Positions 55,584 to 64,000 of a DNA stretch of 64,000 nt are shown one piece after another; position 1 is the stretch's first letter; every line of letters begins with the position of its first letter. A program made the position numbers and the translations under genes. The notes below the pieces were generated by a model, which had not been told where the DNA came from, searched no databases, and saw nothing but the letters and a program-made list of their open reading frames with translations. This DNA comes from Chromatiales bacterium (GTDB lineage: Bacteria > Pseudomonadota > Gammaproteobacteria > Chromatiales > Chromatiaceae), in assembly GCA_024762475.1 (NCBI GenBank), contig JANTHJ010000002.1:1-64000 (forward strand), read 5' to 3'.

Positions 55584-57299
55584 ATGAGCCAACCACGCCT
55601 CAAGTTCGTTCTCTGCTGGCACATGCACCAGCCCTGGTACCGCGAGACCCTCAAAGGCGACTTCAGCCTGCCCTGGGTCTATCTGCATGCGCTGAAGGAC
55701 TACAGCGATATGGCGGCGCACCTCGAACGCCATCCTCAGATGCGTGCGGTGGTGAACTTCACCCCGGTGCTGCTGGAGCAGCTGGAGGACTACGCACAGC
55801 AGCTGCGTGACTGGCTCTACAGCGGCCAGCGCATGGCCGACCCGCTGCTCAACTATCTCGCCGGGGCACAGCCGCTGCCATGCGAGGCCAGCGAGCGTGA
55901 GGCCCTGTTCCGTGCCTGCCTGCGGGCCCACGCACCGCACATGATCGACCCGTTCCCCGCGTTTCGCGCCCTGCTCGAGCCGCTGGGATATCCCGACATC
56001 CCCAGCGATACGCCCCGCCTGCTCGACTACCTCAACGACCAGTATCTGCTGGACCTGCTGACCTGGTACCACCTGGCTTGGCTCGGCCACTCCCTGCGCG
56101 ACAGGCCCGTGGTAAAGACCCTGATGGACAAGGGGCGGCAGTTCCATCCGACCGACCGCCGTGCCCTGCTACAGCTGTTCGCCGAGGTGATCGCGGATAT
56201 TCCGGCGCGCTACCGGGCCCTGGCCGAGAAGGGCCAGATAGAGATTTCGATGACCCCTTACAGCCATCCCATCGTGCCACTGCTGCTGGACTTCAACAGT
56301 GCCCGCTGCGCCTTGCCCGGCTGTCGCCTGCCCAGCCATTCCGGCTACCCCGGCGGCGAAAAGCGCGCCTGGTGGCAGATGCAGCACGGGCTGGAGGTGT
56401 TCGAGCGCTTCTTCGGCCTCCGACCGCGCGGCGTGTGGCTTTCCGAAGGCGCGGTGAGCGAGGAGGCAGTGGCCCTGCTGCCCCAGTTCGGCATCGACTG
56501 GACGGCCTCTGGCGAGGGCGTCTGGCACAACAGCCGCTCGGTATCGGAACTCCCCCACAACACACCGGACACGCGCCAGGACCTGTTCTCGCCCCACCAG
56601 CTGCCGGAGATTCCCACGCGGCTGTTCTTCCGCGACGACGGCCTGGCCGACCTGATCGGCTTCGAATACCAGCACTGGCATGCAGACGATGCGGTGGCCG
56701 ACTTCATGCGTCACCTGCACAATATCCGTGACTTCCTCGGCGACAAGGTGAAGGAACACGTGGTCACCGTCATACTCGATGGCGAGAACGCCTGGGAATA
56801 CTACCCGGATAACGCCTGGCACTTTCTCGACAGGCTCTATACCCAACTCACCGAGTCTTCCCTGATCGAGGCGACCACCTTCAGCGACGCCCTTGCGCGC
56901 AGCCGGGCTGTTTCCCTGCCCGAGCTGTGCCCCGGCAGCTGGGTATATGGCTCGTTTTCCACCTGGATCGGAGAGGATGACAAGAACCGCGCCTGGGATC
57001 TGCTGGTGGAGGCCAAGTTGGCCTACGACAAGGTGGTCGCCAGCGGGTGCCTGAACGCCGAGCAGCGGCGTGAGGCAGAGCTCCAGCTGGCGGTGTGCGA
57101 GGGATCGGACTGGTTCTGGTGGTTCGGCGACTACAATCCCTCCGACAGCGTGCAGGCCTTCGACCGCCTCTATCGTCAGCAGCTGCATCATCTCTACGAA
57201 CTGCTCGACCTGGTGCCCCCGGCGGCGCTGGAGCAACCCATCTCCCTGGGCGGGGGGCACGCCGCCAACGCCGGCACCATGCGCCGTGGCCATGAGTGA
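55584..57299 (+). CDS. Glycoside hydrolase family 57 protein
   Basis: LKFVLCWHMHQPWYR; GVWLSEGAVSEEAVALLPQFGIDW; VTVILDGENAWEYY. Confidence 0.94.
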   Translation: MSQPRLKFVLCWHMHQPWYRETLKGDFSLPWVYLHALKDYSDMAAHLERHPQMRAVVNFTPVLLEQLEDYAQQLRDWLYSGQRMADPLLNYLAGAQPLPCEASEREALFRACLRAHAPHMIDPFPAFRALLEPLGYPDIPSDTPRLLDYLNDQYLLDLLTWYHLAWLGHSLRDRPVVKTLMDKGRQFHPTDRRALLQLFAEVIADIPARYRALAEKGQIEISMTPYSHPIVPLLLDFNSARCALPGCRLPSHSGYPGGEKRAWWQMQHGLEVFERFFGLRPRGVWLSEGAVSEEAVALLPQFGIDWTASGEGVWHNSRSVSELPHNTPDTRQDLFSPHQLPEIPTRLFFRDDGLADLIGFEYQHWHADDAVADFMRHLHNIRDFLGDKVKEHVVTVILDGENAWEYYPDNAWHFLDRLYTQLTESSLIEATTFSDALARSRAVSLPELCPGSWVYGSFSTWIGEDDKNRAWDLLVEAKLAYDKVVASGCLNAEQRREAELQLAVCEGSDWFWWFGDYNPSDSVQAFDRLYRQQLHHLYELLDLVPPAALEQPISLGGGHAANAGTMRRGHE

Positions 57300-58698
57300 A
57301 ACCCCCGAGGGCGCTGCCGAGGCGCCAGCCTGCGTAACGACCGGCCCCCTCGGGCGACGCCAGGCCGGCATCCTGCTGCATCCCACCTCCTTGCCGTCGG
57401 GCTGCCTGGACCGGGACGTGGAGCGCTGGTTGGATACGCTCTGTGCCGCGGGCGTCGGCGTGTGGCAGATGTTGCCCCTGGGCATCCCCGACCACACCGG
57501 CTCGCCCTACCAGAGCTGCTCGGCCTTCGCGGCAAACCCGGACCTGCTCACCGATGCCACCGACCTGCCGCTGGCAGCCCTATCCTTTGAGGCATTCACG
57601 CAACGCGAGGCGGCCTGGCTGCAGGACTTTGCCCGCTTCCGCGCCCTCAAGGCGATGTTTGGAGACGCTCCCTGGCAGGACTGGCCCGCGCCCTACCGGG
57701 ACCGGGATCCGCAGGCCCTGCGCACGCTCGACCGCGAACAGGGGGGGCGCATCGCCGAAGAGATCGATCAGCAATTCCTGCTCGAGCGACGCTGGATGGC
57801 CATACGCAACGAATGCCGTCGGCGCGGCCTCTACCTGTTCGGCGACATGCCCATCTTCGTCGCCCTCGACAGCGCCGAGGTCTGGTCCTATCGGGAGCAG
57901 TTCCTGCTCGACCAACAGGGGCGACCCACCTACGTCGCGGGCGTCCCTCCCGACTACTTCTCGGCGACCGGCCAGCGTTGGGGCAACCCGCACTACGACT
58001 GGCAGGCCATGCAGGCGGACGGCTTTCGCTGGTGGCACGCACGCATGCGCCGTGCGTTGGACTGGTTCGACATTGTGCGCCTGGACCATTTCCGCGGGCT
58101 GGTAGCGACCTGGATGGTGCCGGCCGACAGCGAGACCGCGGCCGAAGGGTTCTGGCAGGCCGTGCCGGGCGAGGCGTTGCTGGAGGCCCTGCACGACGAG
58201 TTTCCCGAATTGCCCATCGTGGCCGAAGACCTGGGGGTGATCACACCCGAGGTGACGGCCCTGCGCAAGCAGTTTGGCTTACCCGGCATGGCCGTGCTGC
58301 AGTTCGCCTTCGACGCCTTCGAGGACAATCCTCACAAGCCGGCCAATATCACGCCCGACACCGTGGTCTACACCGGTACCCACGACAACAACACCCTGCG
58401 GGGCTGGTTCGCCGAGTTGGACGAGGGCGCGCGCCGCTTCGTCTACCAGTTGCTGCAGGGAGACCCGGCGGAAGACGTGGTGGACCTGATCACACGGCGT
58501 ACACTGGAGACCCGCGCCTGTCTGGCGGTCGTGCCCCTGCAGGACATGCTGGGACTGGATGCGAGTGCACGCATGAACACGCCCGGCACGGCCGAGGGCA
58601 ACTGGCGCTGGCGCTTTGCCTGGCCCGATATCGACCAGGAGCGGCTGGCCTGGCTGAAAGAACAATTGCAAGCCACGGAGCGTCTGCATGACTGTTGA
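57292..58698 (+). CDS. malQ: 4-alpha-glucanotransferase
   Basis: [45 protein letters not shown]. Confidence 0.97.
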   Translation: MSETPEGAAEAPACVTTGPLGRRQAGILLHPTSLPSGCLDRDVERWLDTLCAAGVGVWQMLPLGIPDHTGSPYQSCSAFAANPDLLTDATDLPLAALSFEAFTQREAAWLQDFARFRALKAMFGDAPWQDWPAPYRDRDPQALRTLDREQGGRIAEEIDQQFLLERRWMAIRNECRRRGLYLFGDMPIFVALDSAEVWSYREQFLLDQQGRPTYVAGVPPDYFSATGQRWGNPHYDWQAMQADGFRWWHARMRRALDWFDIVRLDHFRGLVATWMVPADSETAAEGFWQAVPGEALLEALHDEFPELPIVAEDLGVITPEVTALRKQFGLPGMAVLQFAFDAFEDNPHKPANITPDTVVYTGTHDNNTLRGWFAELDEGARRFVYQLLQGDPAEDVVDLITRRTLETRACLAVVPLQDMLGLDASARMNTPGTAEGNWRWRFAWPDIDQERLAWLKEQLQATERLHDC

Positions 58699-60871
58699 AC
58701 CCGTTCAAGACCAACTGTTGCAACAACTACAGCAGGGGCGACTGCACGACCCCTTTCTGGTGCTGGGGCGCCATTCCCTGCGCGGCGGAGAGGTGGTGCG
58801 TGCAGTCCTGCCGCAGGCCCGCCGTGCCTTCCTTGGAGATCTGGGGGAGATGCAGCGCGTGCCGCGCACCGATATCTTCGAATATCACCTCACCCCGGAA
58901 GAGCGCGCCCAGCTGCCATCCCACTACCGGGTGGCCTGGCTGGAGGGCGCGGACGACCAGCGCCACGAGGCCATCAGTCCCTACAGCTTCGGGCCCCAGC
59001 TGGGTGATGGCGATCTGCACCTGTTCGGCGAGGGCCGCCACCACCATGCCTACCGCTTCCTCGGCGCCCACCTGCACCAGGTCGATGGCATCGAGGGCGT
59101 CCGCTTTGCGGTCTGGGCCCCCGCGGCCCGACGAGTCAGCGTGGTGGGAGACTTCAACGGCTGGCACGGCCTGCGCCACCCCATGCGCTCGCGTGGAGGT
59201 GGGGGCGTGTGGGAGCTGTTCATACCGGGGCTGCAGGCGGGCGATCTGTACAAATTCGAGATCGTCGGGCCGGCCGGCCAGCTGGTGCTCAAGACCGACC
59301 CCTATGCGCGGCAGATGGCCCTGCGCCCCGACACCGCCTGCAAGGTGGCAGGGGGACTGGCCTTCCAATGGCAGGACCACGACTGGCTGCAGGCCCGTGA
59401 ACGCTCGGACTGGCAGCACCAGCCCCAGTCGATCTACGAGGTGCATCTGGGCTCGTGGCGACGGGACACCGATGGCGGCTTTCTCGACTACCGGGAGATC
59501 GCCGATCGGCTGGTCCCCTACGTGCTGGACATGGAGTTCACCCATGTGGAACTGATGCCGGTGATGGAGCACCCCCTGGACGAGTCCTGGGGCTACCAGG
59601 TGAGCGGCTACTATGCGCCCACTGCGCGGCATGGCACGCCGGACGACCTGCGCTACCTGATCGACCTGTGCCATCGCAACGGCATCGGCGTGATCCTGGA
59701 CTGGGTGCCGGGGCACTTCCCGCGGGACGAATTCGCCCTGGCCCGCTTCCTGGGCGAACCCCTGTACGAGCATCCTGACCCCCGACGTGGCGAACACCGC
59801 GACTGGGGCACATTGATTTTCGACTATGGGCGCAACGAGGTCCGCAACTTCCTGCTCGCCAACGCGGTGTACTGGATGGAGGAATTCCATGCCGATGGCC
59901 TGCGTGTCGATGCCGTGGCCTCCATGATCTATCTCGACTACTCGCGCGATCCTGGCGACTGGGTACCGAATATCCACGGCGGGCGCGAGAACCTGGAGGC
60001 CATCGCCTTTCTGCGCGAGACCAACGAAGTCCTGCACGGACGCTTTCCCGGCGGCCTGAGTATCGCCGAAGAGTCCACTGCCTGGCCCATGGTCTCGCGC
60101 CCCACCTGGATGGGCGGCCTGGGCTTCAGCATGAAGTGGAACATGGGCTGGATGAATGACACGCTCTCTTACATGAAGCTCGATCCCGTGCACCGGCGCT
60201 ATCATCACGACCGACTCACCTTCGGCCAGCTGTATGCCTACACCGAGAACTTCGTGCTTCCCCTGTCGCACGATGAGGTGGTGCACATGAAGGGCAGCCT
60301 GCTCGGGCGCATGCCCGGCGACGACTGGCAGAAATTCGCCAACCTGCGCCTGCTGCTCTCCTGGCAGACAGTGCACCCGGGCAAGAAGCTGCTGTTCATG
60401 GGCGGTGAGATCGCCCAGCGGGACGAATGGGACCAGTCCCGCGAGCTCGACTGGGCACTGCTCGAGCACGAACCCCATCGCGGGGTGCAGGCAATGGTCC
60501 GTGATCTCAACCTTCTCTACGCCCAGTACCCGGCCCTGCATCGCCACGACTTCGAGCAGCAGGGCTTCGAATGGCTGGACTGCGATGACGCGGAGCACTC
60601 GGTGCTCTCATTACTGAGACAGGGGGACGGTCAAACCCTGATATGTGTGCTGAATTTCACGCCGGTAGTACGCGAAGATTACCGGGTGCCCCTGCCTTTG
60701 CCCGGTCACTACCACGAGATCTTCAACTCAGACTCTGCCCATTACGGCGGTACCAATCTGGGCAACGGCTCGGTTCAGGCAGAGGCGAGACCCTGGAAGG
60801 GTCGCGATTGGTCCGCCACCATGACTCTTCCGCCACTGGGCATGCTGGTGCTTGAACCCGATTTCTCCTGA
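58688..60871 (+). CDS. glgB: 1,4-alpha-glucan branching enzyme
   Basis: [42 protein letters not shown]-terminal CBM48. Confidence 0.98.
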   Translation: MTVEPVQDQLLQQLQQGRLHDPFLVLGRHSLRGGEVVRAVLPQARRAFLGDLGEMQRVPRTDIFEYHLTPEERAQLPSHYRVAWLEGADDQRHEAISPYSFGPQLGDGDLHLFGEGRHHHAYRFLGAHLHQVDGIEGVRFAVWAPAARRVSVVGDFNGWHGLRHPMRSRGGGGVWELFIPGLQAGDLYKFEIVGPAGQLVLKTDPYARQMALRPDTACKVAGGLAFQWQDHDWLQARERSDWQHQPQSIYEVHLGSWRRDTDGGFLDYREIADRLVPYVLDMEFTHVELMPVMEHPLDESWGYQVSGYYAPTARHGTPDDLRYLIDLCHRNGIGVILDWVPGHFPRDEFALARFLGEPLYEHPDPRRGEHRDWGTLIFDYGRNEVRNFLLANAVYWMEEFHADGLRVDAVASMIYLDYSRDPGDWVPNIHGGRENLEAIAFLRETNEVLHGRFPGGLSIAEESTAWPMVSRPTWMGGLGFSMKWNMGWMNDTLSYMKLDPVHRRYHHDRLTFGQLYAYTENFVLPLSHDEVVHMKGSLLGRMPGDDWQKFANLRLLLSWQTVHPGKKLLFMGGEIAQRDEWDQSRELDWALLEHEPHRGVQAMVRDLNLLYAQYPALHRHDFEQQGFEWLDCDDAEHSVLSLLRQGDGQTLICVLNFTPVVREDYRVPLPLPGHYHEIFNSDSAHYGGTNLGNGSVQAEARPWKGRDWSATMTLPPLGMLVLEPDFS

Positions 60872-60887
60872 TCCGTCCTCCGTAGAC

Positions 60888-62398
60888 ATGCCCAAGCCAC
60901 GTAAGACCACTGCCAAGCCGCCGCTGAGAGTGCTGTTCGCCGCGAGCGAGGCCTACCCCCTGATCAAGACCGGCGGACTGGGGGACGTGGCGCATTCCCT
61001 GCCCAACGCGCTGGCCCACATCGGGGTCGACGTACGCCTGGTCCTGCCGGCCTACCGCGACGTGCTGCGCCGGGTAGAGGACCTGCAGGTACTCGGCTGG
61101 CTTTCCTTGGCCAGTGGGCTGGATGCGCGCATCCTGCAGGGCTGGCACGCCGCCTTCGGGATGCCGCTGTGGCTGGTCGACATCGGCCACCTGTTCGACC
61201 GCGAGGGCAACCCGTATGTTGGCCCGGATGGCCATGACTGGCCGGACAATCCCGAGCGCTTCACCCGCTTCAGCCAGGCGGTCGCCCTGCTGGCCGTTGA
61301 CCACCTGGAGACCGGCTGGCGCGCTGACGTGGTCCACGCCCACGACTGGCAGACCGGCCTGGTACCCGCCTGGCTCGAAGAAGTGCCAAAACCACCGCGG
61401 CGCATCTACACCATCCACAATCTCGCCTACGACGGACAATTCGACTACACCACCTTCGATTCGATGCGACTGCCGGCCCGCTGGTGGTCCATCCATGGCG
61501 CTGAGTTCCACGATCGCCTCTCCCCAATGAAGGCCGGGCTGATGTATGCCGACTGGATCACCACGGTCAGCCCCACCTATGCGCGCGAGATCTGCACACC
61601 CGAATATGGATATGGATACGCCGACATTCTGAACCATCAGCGGCACAAGCTCAGCGGCATTCTCAATGGCATCGATACGCGCATCTGGGATCCGGCCGGC
61701 GACCGGCACATCGCGGTGCACTACCGCTGCGACGAGCGGCTCAGCAACGCCAAGGCGGCCAATCGGCGGGATCTGCTCAAGGCATTGGACGCGCCGGCAA
61801 AGGCGCAGGCGGCGGATGCGCCGGTGATCGGCTTCGTCGGCCGTCTGGTCGATCAAAAGGGGATCGACCTGCTGTTCGACGCCATCCCGTCTTTGCTGCG
61901 CAATACGGTCGTCCGTTTTGCCATCATCGGCAGCGGAGAGCAGCAATACGAGGACCGACTGAAGGCGCTGATGGAACAGCACCCGGCACGGGTATTCGGC
62001 TTCATCGGCTACTCCGAGCCCCTGGCGCACCAGCTAGAGGCCGGTGCCGACCTGTTTGCCATGCCCTCGCGCTACGAACCCTGTGGGCTGAACCAGATGT
62101 ACAGCCTGCGCTACGGCACACCGCCGGTAGTCCGACGCACCGGCGGTCTCGCCGACACGGTGGTGGACAGTACCCGCGCCACCCTCGAGGACGGCAGCGC
62201 CACCGGCTTCGTCTTCGACGCAGCCGAGGCGGCCGCCCTGGAGGCGGCCCTGCGGCGTGCCCTGGTCCTGCACCAAAACCCCACACTCTGGCACCAGATC
62301 CAGTGTACCGGCATGGCCCAGAAACTGGACTGGGACGAACGTGCGCGCAATTACCTGGCGATCTACCAGGGAACCGCGGCACCAACAGGAGACGACAA

Positions 62399-62402
<4 letters not shown>
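60888..62402 (+). CDS. glgA: Glycogen synthase
   Basis: LRVLFAASEAYPLIKTGGLGDVAHSLPNAL; FAMPSRYEPCGLNQMYSLRYGTPPVVRRTGGLADTV. Confidence 0.98.

Positions 62403-64000
<1,598 letters not shown>

Noticed and set aside
58727-60598. 623-aa minus-strand ORF
   Set aside because: Antisense to glgB; shadow ORF from GC-rich codon bias.

Overview
This 64 kb window is a high-GC, gene-dense bacterial chromosome segment. Gene content and order (mreBCD-mrdA-rodA-mltB-rlpA-dacA, ybeD-lipB, mlaFEDCB-murA, kdsD-kdsC-lptCAB) suggest a gammaproteobacterium, plausibly a Chromatiales-like lineage. Most of it is housekeeping: ispE/hemA/prfA/prmC, gatCAB, the cell-shape and peptidoglycan block, lipoate synthesis, hisGD, Mla lipid transport, LPS/Kdo export, and a long co-directional pentose-phosphate/glycogen cluster (gnd-zwf-pgl-glk-glgC-GH57-malQ-glgB-glgA-glgP, the last truncated by the window end). 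No CRISPR array, prophage or intact IS element was recognised. The best candidate for an under-described system is a ~4.8 kb phospho-signalling island between lipB and lipA (24413-29182). It encodes a Ser/Thr kinase-HDOD protein, a class III nucleotide cyclase-FHA protein, a PP2C phosphatase and a stand-alone FHA protein. Other notable points: mreC appears to start at an ATC codon; a tRNA-Gln(UUG) is truncated in the T-loop at the left edge; palindromic CACGAAG-type repeats and REP-like palindromes sit inside operon gaps; and an inverted repeat spans the GCS2/M14 gap, where it could sequester the M14 ribosome binding site. All calls come from reading the sequence and supplied translations; no database search was run.
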